Shown here: piece by piece, positions 15,957 through 24,660 of the stretch | Layout of the letters: every line of letters begins with the position of its first letter | Position numbering within the stretch: position 1 is the stretch's first letter | Assembly (NCBI RefSeq): GCF_002210095.1 | Contig: NZ_AQQR01000025.1 | Span: forward strand, 1-54,331 | Reading direction: 5' to 3' | Origin: Marinibacterium profundimaris | GTDB lineage: Bacteria > Pseudomonadota > Alphaproteobacteria > Rhodobacterales > Rhodobacteraceae | DNA length: 54,331 nt | The notes under the pieces: model-generated | Databases searched by the model: none | What the model was told of the DNA's origin: nothing | The model's input: the letters and a program-made list of their open reading frames with translations, nothing else | Translations under genes and position numbers: made by a program

Positions 15957-17453
15957 ATGACCAAGCCCCTCCCCGAGGTCACCCCCAACACCTGGGACTT
16001 CCTGCGCGATCCGATGATCAAGCCCACGGGCTTCCGCGAATACGACGCGCGCTGGAAATACCCCGACGAGATCAACCTGCCCGGCATGACGGCGCTTGGC
16101 CTCGGCATCGGCACCCAGATGCGCAAGCACGGCCTGGAGCCGGTCATCGCGGTGGGCAACGACTATCGCGACTATTCGCTGACCATCAAGAACGCGCTGA
16201 TCATCGGCCTGATGCAGGCCGGGATCCAGGTGAAGGACATCGGCCCCTGCATCACGCCGATGGCCTATTTCTCCTCGTTCCACCTGGGCGTGCCGGGCGT
16301 GGCCATGGTGACGGCCTCGCACAACCCCAACGGCTGGACCGGGGTGAAGATGGGCTTTGCCATGCCGCTGACCCACGGCCCCGACGAGATGGGCGAGCTG
16401 AAGGACATCGTGCTGAACGACAAGGGCGAGCCCGCGCCGGGCGGGGCCTATGAATTCGTCGACGGCGTCTGGGACGCCTACATGGACGACCTGGTGGGCG
16501 ATTTCAGAATGTCGCGCAAGCTGAAGGTCGTCTGCGCCACCGGCAACGGCACCGCATCGGCCTATGCGCCCGCGCTCTTCGAGCGCATCGGGGTCGAGGT
16601 CGTGCCCTCGCACAACGAGCTCGACTACACCTTCCCCAACTACAACCCGAACCCCGAAGCCATGGAAATGCTCCATGACATGGCCGACAGCGTGCGCGCC
16701 TCGGGCGCCGATTTCGCCCTGGGCTTCGACGGCGACGGCGACCGCTGCGGCGTGGTGGACGACGAGGGCGAAGAGATCTTTGCCGACAAGGTGGGCGTGA
16801 TCATGGCCCGCGACCTGGTGAAGCTCTACCCGGGCTCGACCTTCGTGGCGGACGTGAAATCCACCGGCCTCTTCGCCTCGGACCCCGAGCTGATCGCGGC
16901 CGGCGCCAAGGCGGATTACTGGAAGACCGGGCACAGCCACATGAAACGCCGCGTGCACGAGCTGGGCGCGCTGGCCGGCTTCGAGAAATCGGGCCATTAC
17001 TTCATGGCTGGCGAGGTTGGCCGCGGCTACGACGACGGCATGCGCGTCGCGGTGGAAATCTGCAAGCTGATGGACCGCAACCCGGACATGAAGATGTCGG
17101 ACCTGCGCAAGGCCCTGCCGCAGACCTTCTCGACCCCCACGATGTCGCCCTATTGCCCGGACACCGAGAAATACGACGTGCTCGACCGGATCGTGGAGCG
17201 GATCGTGAAACACGCCGACGGTGGCGGCACCTTCGCCGGTCGCGACATCGCCACGGTGGTGACGGTGAACGGCGCGCGCGTGATCCTCGACAACGGCTCC
17301 TGGGGGCTGGTGCGCGCCTCGTCGAACACGCCGAACCTGGTGGTGGTCTGCGAAAGCTCGGACAGCGACGAGGAATTGCGCGCGATCTTCAAGGAGATCG
17401 ACGGGTTCATCCGGACAGAAGACTCGGTGGGCGACTACGATCAGTCGATCTGA
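15957..17453 (+). CDS. Phosphomannomutase/phosphoglucomutase
   Basis: Alpha-D-phosphohexomutase of 498 residues that interconverts hexose-6- and hexose-1-phosphates for nucleotide-sugar synthesis. The phosphoserine loop is TASHNPNGW (Ser121), the Mg2+ loop is DGDGDR (258-263), the sugar-recognition loop is FEKSGHYF, and the C-terminal phosphate loop has VRASSNTPNL. AlgC/ManB-like bifunctional enzymes match best, but the substrate cannot be fixed from sequence. It starts 39 bases after kdsA and is probably cotranscribed with it. Confidence 0.93.
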   Translation: MTKPLPEVTPNTWDFLRDPMIKPTGFREYDARWKYPDEINLPGMTALGLGIGTQMRKHGLEPVIAVGNDYRDYSLTIKNALIIGLMQAGIQVKDIGPCITPMAYFSSFHLGVPGVAMVTASHNPNGWTGVKMGFAMPLTHGPDEMGELKDIVLNDKGEPAPGGAYEFVDGVWDAYMDDLVGDFRMSRKLKVVCATGNGTASAYAPALFERIGVEVVPSHNELDYTFPNYNPNPEAMEMLHDMADSVRASGADFALGFDGDGDRCGVVDDEGEEIFADKVGVIMARDLVKLYPGSTFVADVKSTGLFASDPELIAAGAKADYWKTGHSHMKRRVHELGALAGFEKSGHYFMAGEVGRGYDDGMRVAVEICKLMDRNPDMKMSDLRKALPQTFSTPTMSPYCPDTEKYDVLDRIVERIVKHADGGGTFAGRDIATVVTVNGARVILDNGSWGLVRASSNTPNLVVVCESSDSDEELRAIFKEIDGFIRTEDSVGDYDQSI

Positions 17454-17467
17454 ATGCTGAAGGCGCT

Positions 17468-17518
17468 GGGGGCTCTGCCCCCAGACCCCCGGAGGTATTT
17501 GGACAAAGGTGAAGACCA
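17468..17518 (+). repeat. Composite intergenic repeat lacking the middle palindrome (B3)
   Basis: Hairpin GGGGGCTCTGCCCCC (17468-17482), then AGACCCCCGGAGGTATTT and GGACAAAGGTGAAGACC. The variable palindrome is absent. It begins 14 bases past the phosphohexomutase stop, in the direction of transcription. Confidence 0.85.
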
Positions 17519-17615
17519 GGACGTTGGTGCGCCGGCTCTTATGATCGGCTTGTTTGCCAACCTGCGGATCCGACATCGGGAAACAGGGCCGCGCCAGCGA
17601 CCGTTGCGCGGTCCC

Positions 17616-17643
17616 CCTGTCTTCACCTTTGCGGAAATACCTC
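17616..17643 (-). repeat. Tail of composite repeat, minus strand (B4)
   Basis: Minus-strand reading gives GAGGTATTTCCGCAAAGG then TGAAGACAGG, the tail module of the composite repeat without its hairpins. It lies about 90 bases before rimO, facing away from it. Confidence 0.75.
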
Positions 17644-17731
17644 TATCCAACGCTTCAAGCCACTCCACCCTCTCCGAAAGAGCGCACCATCGCGGATTGC
17701 GCCCTTACCGCGCGCGCCTTATGTGAGCGGC

Positions 17732-19120
17732 ATGAGTGAAAACCCGCCCCAGCTGCGCCCCGATATCGCGCCCGCCATCCGGCTTCCCGAAGACCGCCGC
17801 CCCGGCCAGCCCATGGTCGGCATGGTCTCGCTTGGCTGCCCCAAGGCGCTGGTGGACAGTGAACGGATCCTGACCCGGCTCAGGGCCGAGGGGTATGGCG
17901 TGTCGCCGGATTACGCAGGGGCCGACGCGGTGATCGTGAACACCTGCGGGTTCCTCGACAGTGCCAAGGCGGAAAGCCTGGACGCCATCGGCGAGGCGCT
18001 GAAGGAGAACGCGCGGGTGATCGTCACCGGCTGCCTCGGGGCCGAGCCGGAGTATATTACCGGGGTGCATCCGAAGGTTCTGGCCGTCACCGGGCCGCAT
18101 CAGTACCAACAGGTGCTGGACGCCGTGCATCACGCGGTGCCGCCGGCGCCCGATCCCTTTGTGGACCTTGTGCCTGCCTCCGGCGTGCATCTCACCCCGC
18201 GGCACTACAGCTATCTCAAGATCTCCGAGGGCTGTAACCACAAGTGCAAGTTCTGCATCATCCCCGACATGCGCGGACGGCTGGTGTCACGTCCTGCGGG
18301 CAGCGTCCTGCGCGAGGCGGAGCGGCTGGTAGAGGCCGGGGTGAAGGAGCTGCTGGTGATCAGCCAGGATACCAGCGCCTATGGGCTCGACCGCAAGCAT
18401 GCCATGTCGAAGTGGAAGGACGGCGAGGTCCGCGACCATATCCTCGACCTCAGCCGCGAGCTGGGGCGGTTGGGCGCCTGGGTGCGGCTGCATTACGTCT
18501 ATCCCTACCCCTTCGTGCGCGACCTGATCCCGCTGATGGCGGATCCCGAGAACGGGCTTCTGCCCTATCTCGACATCCCGTTCCAGCACGCGCATCCCGA
18601 TACGCTCAAGCGCATGGCGCGGCCCGCCGCCGCCGCCAGGACGCTGGACGAGATCGCCGCCTGGCGTGCCACCTGCCCGGATCTGACCCTGCGCTCGACC
18701 TTCATCGTCGGCTATCCCGGCGAGACCGAGGCCGAGTTCCAGACCCTGCTGGACTGGCTCGACGAGGCGCAGCTCGATCGCGTCGGCTGTTTCAAGTACG
18801 AGAATGTCGAGGGCGCGCGGGCCAATGACCTGGCCGATCACGTGGCCGAGGAGGTCAAGCAGGACCGCTGGAACCGCTTCATGGAGAAGGCGCAGGCAAT
18901 CTCCGAGGCCAAGCTGGAGGCCAGGGTCGGTCAGCGCCTGCAGGTGATCGTGGACGAGGTGGACGAGGACGCCGCCACCTGCCGCACCATGGGCGACGCG
19001 CCCGAGATCGACGGGCATCTTTATATCGACGAGGCGTTCGAAACGCTGGCCCCCGGCGATATTCTTACCGTCGAGGTGGACGAGGCCGGGGAATACGATC
19101 TCTGGGGACGCCGGGTCTGA
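17732..19120 (+). CDS. rimO: Ribosomal protein S12 methylthiotransferase RimO
   Basis: Radical-SAM enzyme that methylthiolates the conserved aspartate of ribosomal protein S12. 462 residues. Three cysteines of the N-terminal cluster domain (Cys36 in [12 protein letters not shown], Cys72 in NTCGF, Cys101 in TGCLG), the radical-SAM triad CNHKCKFC (168, 172, 175), and a C-terminal TRAM-like domain ending [19 protein letters not shown] distinguishes RimO from MiaB. ATG at 17732 chosen over a GTG nine bases upstream. A strong terminator follows. Confidence 0.96.
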   Translation: MSENPPQLRPDIAPAIRLPEDRRPGQPMVGMVSLGCPKALVDSERILTRLRAEGYGVSPDYAGADAVIVNTCGFLDSAKAESLDAIGEALKENARVIVTGCLGAEPEYITGVHPKVLAVTGPHQYQQVLDAVHHAVPPAPDPFVDLVPASGVHLTPRHYSYLKISEGCNHKCKFCIIPDMRGRLVSRPAGSVLREAERLVEAGVKELLVISQDTSAYGLDRKHAMSKWKDGEVRDHILDLSRELGRLGAWVRLHYVYPYPFVRDLIPLMADPENGLLPYLDIPFQHAHPDTLKRMARPAAAARTLDEIAAWRATCPDLTLRSTFIVGYPGETEAEFQTLLDWLDEAQLDRVGCFKYENVEGARANDLADHVAEEVKQDRWNRFMEKAQAISEAKLEARVGQRLQVIVDEVDEDAATCRTMGDAPEIDGHLYIDEAFETLAPGDILTVEVDEAGEYDLWGRRV

Positions 19121-19155
19121 GACGCGGTCTGAGCCCGGTGCTTCGGATGGGGCAG

Positions 19156-19189
19156 AAGGGGCGGAGACAGGATGTCTCGGCCCCTTTTT
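19156..19189 (+). terminator. Intrinsic terminator of rimO
   Basis: Outer arms AAGGGGC and GCCCCTT and inner arms GAGACA and TGTCTC, separated by one G-G mismatch, close on a GGA loop and are followed by a run of T. Begins 35 bases past the rimO stop. Confidence 0.88.
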
Positions 19190-19213
19190 CGTTTCCCGGG
19201 CAGCAGGTGGCCG

Positions 19214-19483
19214 TTACGCCTCGACCTCTTCGCCCGCCCGCAGCGCGGCAAAGCGCGCGCGGTTGCAGCAGGGGCGCGGGGCGGCGTCGACATGGTCGTG
19301 ATCCGCAAGCCAGCCGTCGCAGGTTTCGGCCCAGGCGCAGCCGCGGCAGGCGTTGACCATGCCGGCCCAGGCCTCGGACGACAGGCGGCCCTCGTCGAAG
19401 GCCGCGACAAGATCGGTGTCGGTGGTCCGGGCCATCCGTTTCACCAATTGCCAGTGGCGCATGATCGATCCGCGTGTCTGCAT
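19214..19483 (-). CDS. DUF6455-type cysteine-rich small protein
   Basis: An 89-residue soluble protein. The pattern RHWQLVKRMARTTDTDLVAAF, CRGCAWAETCDGWL, then PCCNRARFAAL resembles the small DUF6455-type proteins common in Rhodobacteraceae. Five cysteines (CxxC, one five residues on, and CC) suggest metal or iron-sulfur binding. The ATG at 19483 has GGGAGAG eight bases upstream; open frame further upstream lacks similarity. Function unknown. It converges with rimO. Confidence 0.8.
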   Translation of the reverse strand: MQTRGSIMRHWQLVKRMARTTDTDLVAAFDEGRLSSEAWAGMVNACRGCAWAETCDGWLADHDHVDAAPRPCCNRARFAALRAGEEVEA

Positions 19484-19653
19484 GGTCACTCTCCCGTCGC
19501 GCGCCGGCAGGTCGGGCCGCCGGTCTGTCGGGGGACAGCAGTAGCAATGCCCCCGGCCTGCAGCCTTGATGCAGATCAAGGCAGCCGCAGTGCATGGCGC
19601 GGCGCGGGCGCTGCCCGCCGGTACGGCAGGCGTGTGGGCAGCGGCGGGCGGCC

Positions 19654-20367
19654 CTAGCGGATCGCGGCCAGCGTGCGGCGCACCGTCTCGACCCGTGCGG
19701 CATTGGGCGGATGGGTCCCCAGGAAGCGATTCCCCGGATCGGGCAGCCGCGCGAAATACTCCGCGCCCCGCATCGGATCGTAGCCGGCGTAATAGGCGAT
19801 CACTGTTCCCAGCGCGTCCGCCTCCAGCTCGAAATCCTTCGAATAGCTCCGCGCGCCCACGGCGGCGCCCAGTTCCAGCGCCGTCTGGATATCCGCCTGC
19901 GACCCGCCGGTAAGCGAGGCCAGACCGGCGAAGATCACCGCCCCGGCCGCCGCGTTCTCCTCCTGCCGGGCCAGGTGGCCCTGGATGTGATGCGCCGCCT
20001 CGTGGCTGAGCACGAAGGCCAGCTCGTCGGGGTTGTCCATGTCGTTGATCAGGGTCGAGGTCACGGTCAGGACCGGCTGCCCGCTGGGCGTGAGGCTTTG
20101 ATAGGCGTTGGGCGTCTCGTTTGCGCCGCGCTTCACCACGATCTCGAAATTGCAGTTCACGTTGCGCGTTTCCGTCAGGCAGACGCGCTCGGCCACCGGC
20201 TCGACCCGGGCCACGACCTCGGCAAAGCTCGGCGGGATTGCGCGGGGTCCCGAGGTGGGCCCCGAGGCGGGGCCGCCAGGGCCCGACGAGGGGGACATGA
20301 CAACCGGGCCCGGCGGCGCGGCGCAGCCGGCCAGCAACCCGACGACCAGGATCAGAACGTATCGCAT
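19654..20367 (-). CDS. M48 family metalloprotease lipoprotein
   Basis: A 237-residue predicted lipoprotein: hydrophobic MRYVLILVVGLLAGC with lipobox cysteine 15, then a Pro/Gly/Ser linker (about 16-45), then an M48 zinc peptidase domain with HEAAHH (His122, Glu123, His126) and a downstream FELEADALG supplying the third ligand. This is the BepA/LoiP-like class of periplasmic proteases involved in outer-membrane protein quality control, though it is shorter and lacks a TPR domain. Cys63 and Cys72 lie in the mature part. Monocistronic on the minus strand. Confidence 0.9.
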   Translation of the reverse strand: MRYVLILVVGLLAGCAAPPGPVVMSPSSGPGGPASGPTSGPRAIPPSFAEVVARVEPVAERVCLTETRNVNCNFEIVVKRGANETPNAYQSLTPSGQPVLTVTSTLINDMDNPDELAFVLSHEAAHHIQGHLARQEENAAAGAVIFAGLASLTGGSQADIQTALELGAAVGARSYSKDFELEADALGTVIAYYAGYDPMRGAEYFARLPDPGNRFLGTHPPNAARVETVRRTLAAIR

Positions 20368-20534
20368 GGCACCCTTTCCGACAGCTCGACAAGGTTATAG
20401 GCCCTCCCCCGCCCCTCGGCCAGAGAGCCGGGAAATCGAGTTTGCGTGATCGGCCGACAGGCACCGGCCTCGCGGGCCCCTCCCCGCCGCCCTTCGCCCT
20501 TGCCATGCCCCCGCCCCTCGGCCATCGTGGCCGC

Positions 20535-20780
20535 ATGTTTAGCATCGAGCATGAATTCGACTCGACCGTCGTGACCCTTGTCGACGATGGCGCGGCGCCG
20601 CTGCAGGAAGACGTGATCATCAACGCCTTCTCTGAATGTTTCACCATCGAACAATTCGACCCGCGCACCGAGACGGTGCAGCGCATCACCCTCTCGCCCG
20701 AGATGGTGCGCGATCTCGCCGCCGCCCTGGACCTGCCCGAAGGCGTCTATCAGCTGCCCGCGCACAGCGCGCCACGGTAG
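20535..20780 (+). CDS. Conserved small protein, function unknown
   Basis: An 81-residue acidic protein, starting MFSIEHEFDSTVVTLVDDG and containing EQFDPRTETVQRITLSPEMVRDLAAAL, LPEGVY. It reads like a compact beta-alpha fold with no membrane segment or known motif. No good ribosome-binding site is visible before the ATG at 20535, and the frame is open upstream, but the protein-like pattern begins there. Its last 31 bases overlap antisense with the DUF167 gene. I recall similar proteins in other Rhodobacteraceae but cannot verify this here. Confidence 0.72.
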   Translation: MFSIEHEFDSTVVTLVDDGAAPLQEDVIINAFSECFTIEQFDPRTETVQRITLSPEMVRDLAAALDLPEGVYQLPAHSAPR

Positions 20781-21043
20781 CGGAAGACCTTGTCGCGCGA
20801 CGTCTCGCCCCGGATCAGCTCCAGCTCCGTCGGCGCCACGCCCATCGCGGTGGCCAGCATGGCGCGGATCGCCGCGTTGGCCTTGCCGTTTTCCGGCGCC
20901 ACAGTGACCCAGGCACGCAGCCGGTCGTCCTGCACCTCCAGCCGGTCCCGCGCCGCCTTCGGCGTGGCCCTGACCGCAATTTCGGCCCCGGGCCGAGCCC
21001 AGCCGTCCAGCTTCGGAAGATCGCGGTATTTCGCCTTGCCCAT
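20750..21043 (-). CDS. DUF167/YggU family protein
   Basis: A 97-residue protein of the UPF0235/YggU family: IAVRATPKAARDRLEV, VTVAPENGKANAAIRAMLA, IRGETSRDKVFR are the family's conserved segments. Function is unknown. The ATG at 21043 was preferred over a GTG 18 bases upstream. It converges on the small gene at 20535-20780 with a 31-base antisense overlap and is divergent from the HDAC-like gene. Confidence 0.88.
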   Translation of the reverse strand: MGKAKYRDLPKLDGWARPGAEIAVRATPKAARDRLEVQDDRLRAWVTVAPENGKANAAIRAMLATAMGVAPTELELIRGETSRDKVFRYRGALCAGS

Positions 21044-21093
21044 CCCGCGTCCCTGCCACACCGTGGCGCCGATTGGAAAGAGCGGGGACAGAC

Positions 21094-22203
21094 ATGACGA
21101 CGGGATTTTTCAGTGACGAGCGCTGCTTCTGGCATGCCGGCGGGAATTACGCCTTCACGCTGCCGGTGGGCGGGCTGGTACAGCCGACCTTCGGCGGCCT
21201 GCCCGAGAACCCCGAGACCAAGCGGCGCCTGAAGAACCTGATGGAGGTCACGGGCCTCATGGGGGACCTGGACTGCCGCGGCGCGGAGCCGGCCAGCCGC
21301 GAGGACCTGCTGCGCGTCCATCCCGCCTCCTACCTGGATGAGTTCAAGCGCCTGTCGGATGCCGGCGGCGGCGAGCTGGGCCGCCGCACCCCCTTTGCCA
21401 CCGGCGGCTACGAGATCGCCGCGCTGTCGGCCGGGCTGACCATTGCGGCGGTCGAGGCGGTGGTGACCGGCGATCTGCCGAATTCCTATGCGCTCTCGCG
21501 TCCGCCGGGGCACCATTGCCTTCCGGATTTCCCCAACGGGTTCTGCCTCTTGGCCAATATCGCCATCGCGATCGAGGCGGCCAAGGCCAATCACGGGCTC
21601 GGCCGTGTCGCGGTGATCGACTGGGACGTGCACCACGGTAACGGCACCGAGGGTATCTACTACGAGCGTGACGACGTGCTGGCGATCTCGCTGCACCAGG
21701 ACGGGAATTACCCGACCGACACCGGCTTTGTCACCGACCGGGGCGAGGGCAAGGGTCTGGGCTACAACATCAACATACCGCTGCCGGCCGGCACGGGCCA
21801 CACCGCCTACCTTGCCGCGATGGACCGGATCGTGCTGCCGGCGGTCGAGAAATTCGCGCCCGACCTGATCATCGTCGCCTGCGGCTATGACGCCGCCGTT
21901 GTGGACCCGATGGCCCGGATGCAGGCCACCGCCGAAACCTTTGCCGAGATGACACTGCGGGTGAAGGCGCTGGCCGACAGGATCTGCGGCGGGCGGCTCG
22001 TCCTCTCGCACGAGGGCGGCTATTCTGAGGTCTACGTGCCCTTCGCCGGCCATGCGACCATCGCCGCGCTCTCTGGGTCGTCCATCGCGGCGCCGGACCC
22101 GCTGGCCGATGCCGTCGCCGCGCGCCAGCCCAAGGGGCGGTTCGAGGCGTTCCTGTTCGAAGAGGTGGATCGGCTGGCGGAGGAGATCTTCTCCACCCCC
22201 TGA
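21094..22203 (+). CDS. Histone deacetylase-like deacylase
   Basis: A 369-residue zinc-dependent deacylase of the class II HDAC/acetylpolyamine amidohydrolase type. Motifs: SRPPGHHCLP (histidines 140-141), IDWDVHHGNGT (zinc ligands Asp178 and His180), SLHQDGNYP, and CGYDAAVVDPM carrying the second zinc aspartate. Bacterial members deacetylate polyamines, amides or lysines; the substrate here is unknown. The ATG at 21094 follows a GGGGAC site and starts at the usual place relative to the domain. A large inverted repeat lies just past the stop. Confidence 0.9.
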   Translation: MTTGFFSDERCFWHAGGNYAFTLPVGGLVQPTFGGLPENPETKRRLKNLMEVTGLMGDLDCRGAEPASREDLLRVHPASYLDEFKRLSDAGGGELGRRTPFATGGYEIAALSAGLTIAAVEAVVTGDLPNSYALSRPPGHHCLPDFPNGFCLLANIAIAIEAAKANHGLGRVAVIDWDVHHGNGTEGIYYERDDVLAISLHQDGNYPTDTGFVTDRGEGKGLGYNINIPLPAGTGHTAYLAAMDRIVLPAVEKFAPDLIIVACGYDAAVVDPMARMQATAETFAEMTLRVKALADRICGGRLVLSHEGGYSEVYVPFAGHATIAALSGSSIAAPDPLADAVAARQPKGRFEAFLFEEVDRLAEEIFSTP

Positions 22204-22222
22204 GCGAATGGAGAGTGCGGGA

Positions 22223-22271
22223 CGTGCCTGTCCAAGGCTCCCGCCCGCCCACCCCGCCCTGGACAGGCACG
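22223..22271. repeat. 12-bp inverted repeat downstream of the deacylase gene
   Basis: Arms CGTGCCTGTCCA (22223-22234) and TGGACAGGCACG (22260-22271) match perfectly around a 25-base C-rich loop; with a three-base bulge the pairing extends to CGGGA and TCCCG outside. It begins 20 bases past the stop codon and 163 bases before the nitroreductase gene. A terminator-like structure or a protein-binding site are both possible. Confidence 0.7.
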
Positions 22272-22433
22272 GGATCCCGTGGCCGGTGTCGCGCGGTGCC
22301 ATGACGACATGGAAACCGGTCCGGGGGCGGGACTGCCTGTTCCCCACCTTCACCGATCACCGTCACAACCCTTGAAATCCGCCCCCCGGGCGAAGAGATA
22401 GGGCGAGACAGATGTAAAGAGGCGTCACATTCC

Positions 22434-23012
22434 ATGCCCGATCCCAACCAAGCCGCGATGAAGTTCCTGCTGACCCGCCGGTCGCGGCCCTTCAAGACGC
22501 TGGGCCTGCCCGCCCCCGACCGCGAAGCGCTGCGCCCGATCCTCACTGCCGCCATGCGCACCCCGGATCACGGCAAGCTCGAACCCTGGCGCCTGATCGT
22601 GCTGGAGGCACCCGCCCTGCGCCGCCTCGCCGACCTTGTCACCGAACGGGGCAAGGCGCTTGGCAAGTCCGACGAGGACATCGCCAAGCCGCGCCTGGCC
22701 TACGAGGTCAGTCCCCTGGCCGTCGCCGTGATCGAGGTGCAGCAGCCCTCCGAGAAGATCCCCGCGATCGAGATGACCTATGCCGCCGGCGCCGCCTGCC
22801 TGGCGCTGCTGAACGCCGCGCTGGCCTCGGGCTGGGGCGCGAACTGGCTCTCGGGCTGGCCCAGCCACGATCCGGGCTTCGGGGTCGAAGCCCTGGGACT
22901 GGCCGAGAACGAACGCATCGCCGGGCTGATCCATATCGGCACCGAGAAGGCCACGCCCCCCGACCGCCCGCGTCCCGACATCGACGCGATCACAACCTGG
23001 GTGGAGGCATGA
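22434..23012 (+). CDS. Nitroreductase family protein
   Basis: An FMN-dependent oxidoreductase of 192 residues, compact like E. coli YdjA. LLTRRSRPF near the start binds FMN phosphate, AAMRTPDHGKLEPWRLIVLE is the typical second motif, and GWGANWLSGWP and HIGTEKATPP complete the fold. YdjA-like enzymes reduce nitro compounds; the physiological substrate is unknown. AGAGG lies 12 bases before the ATG. Its stop overlaps the start of the next gene by four bases (ATGA). Confidence 0.9.
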   Translation: MPDPNQAAMKFLLTRRSRPFKTLGLPAPDREALRPILTAAMRTPDHGKLEPWRLIVLEAPALRRLADLVTERGKALGKSDEDIAKPRLAYEVSPLAVAVIEVQQPSEKIPAIEMTYAAGAACLALLNAALASGWGANWLSGWPSHDPGFGVEALGLAENERIAGLIHIGTEKATPPDRPRPDIDAITTWVEA

Positions 23013-23719
23013 TCCTCACCGCCTTCTCCCGCGCCCTCGCCCAGTCCGGCGACCCGCGCTTCCGCAAGGTCCTGTTCCTCGGCATCGGGCTGACCTTCCT
23101 GCTGCTGGCGGCGATCTATGCCATCGTCTTCTACGTCGTCGGCTGGCTGGTCGGCGACAGCGTGACCCTGCCGCTGATCGGCACGGTGACATGGGTCGAC
23201 AGCCTGCTCGGCTGGGGGTCCCTGGTGCTGATGATGGGGATGTCGGTCTTCCTGATGATCCCGGTCGCGGCGGCGATATCCTCCATGTTCCTCGACCAGG
23301 TGGCTGAGGCCGTCGAAGAGGTCCACTACCCCGAACTCCCCCACGTGGAGCCGGTGCCGCTGATCGACGGGTTCATCGACGGGCTGGGGATGCTGGGCGT
23401 GCTGATCGTGGCGAATATCCTGGCGCTGGTGCTCTACCTGGTCTTCGCGCCCCTGGCGCCGCTGATCTTCTACCTGATGAACGGCTACCTCTTGGGACGC
23501 GAGTACTTCACCCTTGTCGCCATGCGCCGCATCGGCCGCGCCAATGCCAAGGCCGCGCGCGGCCGCCACATGGCGACGATCTGGGCCACCGGCACGCTGA
23601 TGGCCCTGCCGCTGTCGATCCCGATCCTGAACCTGATCATCCCGATCTACGGCGCGGCGACCTTCACCCATGTCTACCACGCGCTGGCGCAGAAGGACCC
23701 GCGCCTGCTCTCTGCCTGA
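23009..23719 (+). CDS. EI24 domain (CysZ-like) membrane protein
   Basis: A 236-residue integral membrane protein with about five hydrophobic segments. The pattern LDQVAEAVEEVHYP, FYLMNGYLLGREYFTLVAMRR and IPIYGAATFTHVYH matches the EI24/CysZ family, where CysZ is a sulfate transporter. The ATP sulfurylase is far away, so a sulfate role is not supported by context. Translationally coupled to the nitroreductase. Ends in a hairpin-rich convergent gap. Confidence 0.87.
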   Translation: MILTAFSRALAQSGDPRFRKVLFLGIGLTFLLLAAIYAIVFYVVGWLVGDSVTLPLIGTVTWVDSLLGWGSLVLMMGMSVFLMIPVAAAISSMFLDQVAEAVEEVHYPELPHVEPVPLIDGFIDGLGMLGVLIVANILALVLYLVFAPLAPLIFYLMNGYLLGREYFTLVAMRRIGRANAKAARGRHMATIWATGTLMALPLSIPILNLIIPIYGAATFTHVYHALAQKDPRLLSA

Positions 23720-23727
23720 ACCACGTC

Positions 23728-23844
23728 CGGGGGCTTCACGAGGCCCCCGCCCCCAAGGCCCACCCGCAAAGTCCCCGGTGCTCCGTCCGGGCGGAGCGCA
23801 TGGGTGGGCGGGTGGGCGCTCCGGTCGGGCGGAGCGCCGGGGAC
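23728..23844. terminator. Nested hairpins between convergent genes
   Basis: CGGGGGC and GCCCCCG form a hairpin at 23728-23749. A larger imperfect inverted repeat pairs GTCCCCGGTGCTCCG (23771-23785) with CGGAGCGCCGGGGAC (23830-23844), one mismatch, enclosing smaller GC-rich stems. It fills the gap between the EI24 and DUF1467 stops. Confidence 0.6.
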
Positions 23845-23846
23845 GC

Positions 23847-24125
23847 CTATTCCGAGGCCGGCGGCATCCGGTGGAACCAGTCGAAATCCCTCACCTCGAT
23901 CATCCCGGTGATGATGATCGTGGCAATGATCGCCCAGATGACGGCCGCGGCCACCGTGGTGATGACCGCCTTCTTCTTCAGGTTATGGTTCTCCGGCGCG
24001 CCGGAATGGGTGCCCGGCACAACCTCCCCGGCCTCGCCCTGGGTCTGCAGCCGCAGCGGCAGAACCACGAAGAAGGTCAAAAACCAGATCACGACGAATA
24101 GGACGAGCCCTGCGGTTATCGACAT
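23847..24125 (-). CDS. DUF1467 family small membrane protein
   Basis: A 92-residue protein with two hydrophobic segments (VLFVVIWFLTFFVVLPL and VITTVAAAVIWAIIATIIIT) and the typical DUF1467 middle, RLQTQGEAGEVVPGTHSGAP. It starts four bases after the stop of mce, so the two form an operon; I recall DUF1467 genes following mce in other alphaproteobacteria. Function unknown. Confidence 0.88.
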   Translation of the reverse strand: MSITAGLVLFVVIWFLTFFVVLPLRLQTQGEAGEVVPGTHSGAPENHNLKKKAVITTVAAAVIWAIIATIIITGMIEVRDFDWFHRMPPASE

Positions 24126-24129
24126 CGTC

Positions 24130-24534
24130 TCAGACCTGTTCCAGCTCGACGAGGCAGCCGTTGAAATCCTTTGGATGCAGGAACAGCACCGGCTTGCCAT
24201 GCGCCCCGATCTTCGGCTCGCCCGAGCCAAGGACCCGCGCGCCGGTCGCCTTCAGGTGATCCCGCGCCGCCAGGATGTCGTCCACCTCGTAGCAGACATG
24301 ATGGATGCCGCCGGACGGGTTCTTTTCCAGGAACCCGTTGATCGGGCTGTCCTCGCCCAGCGGATACAGCAGCTCGATCTTGGTGTTCGGCAGCTCGATG
24401 AAGACCACGGTCACCCCGTGATCGGGCTCGTCCTGCGGGGCACCGACACTGGCCCCCAACGCCGAGCGATACTGCTCCGACGCGGCCTCCAGATCCGGCA
24501 CGGCAATGGCCACGTGGTTGAGACGTCCGATCAT
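24130..24534 (-). CDS. mce: Methylmalonyl-CoA epimerase
   Basis: Interconverts (2S)- and (2R)-methylmalonyl-CoA in propionyl-CoA and ethylmalonyl-CoA pathways. 134 residues, glyoxalase/VOC fold. Features: IGRLNHVAIAVPDLEAA with the first metal histidine, IELLYPLG, GGIHHVCYEVDD with the second, and LFLHPKDFNGCLVELEQV with the metal glutamate. The ATG at 24534 has a perfect GGAGG seven bases upstream. Its partner GTPase gene meaB is at the left end of the window. Confidence 0.96.
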   Translation of the reverse strand: MIGRLNHVAIAVPDLEAASEQYRSALGASVGAPQDEPDHGVTVVFIELPNTKIELLYPLGEDSPINGFLEKNPSGGIHHVCYEVDDILAARDHLKATGARVLGSGEPKIGAHGKPVLFLHPKDFNGCLVELEQV

Positions 24535-24660
24535 GAGAACCTCCGCATTCTGTCCCATCGGTTATGGCACAGGCACAGGCAGGGGCAAGAGGACGGATTA
24601 ACCCGGTCTTAGCAAACATCGCCGTAGCCTTTCGGGCAATCGCAGACCGGAGGACAACCC

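Noticed and set aside
17468-17518. Riboswitch or sRNA gene
   Set aside because: The structure is identical to the composite repeat found at many unrelated loci, so a gene-specific sensor is unlikely.
23009-23719. CysZ sulfate transporter linked to sulfate assimilation
   Set aside because: EI24 family membership is supported, but the gene is coupled to a nitroreductase and far from the sulfate-activation gene.
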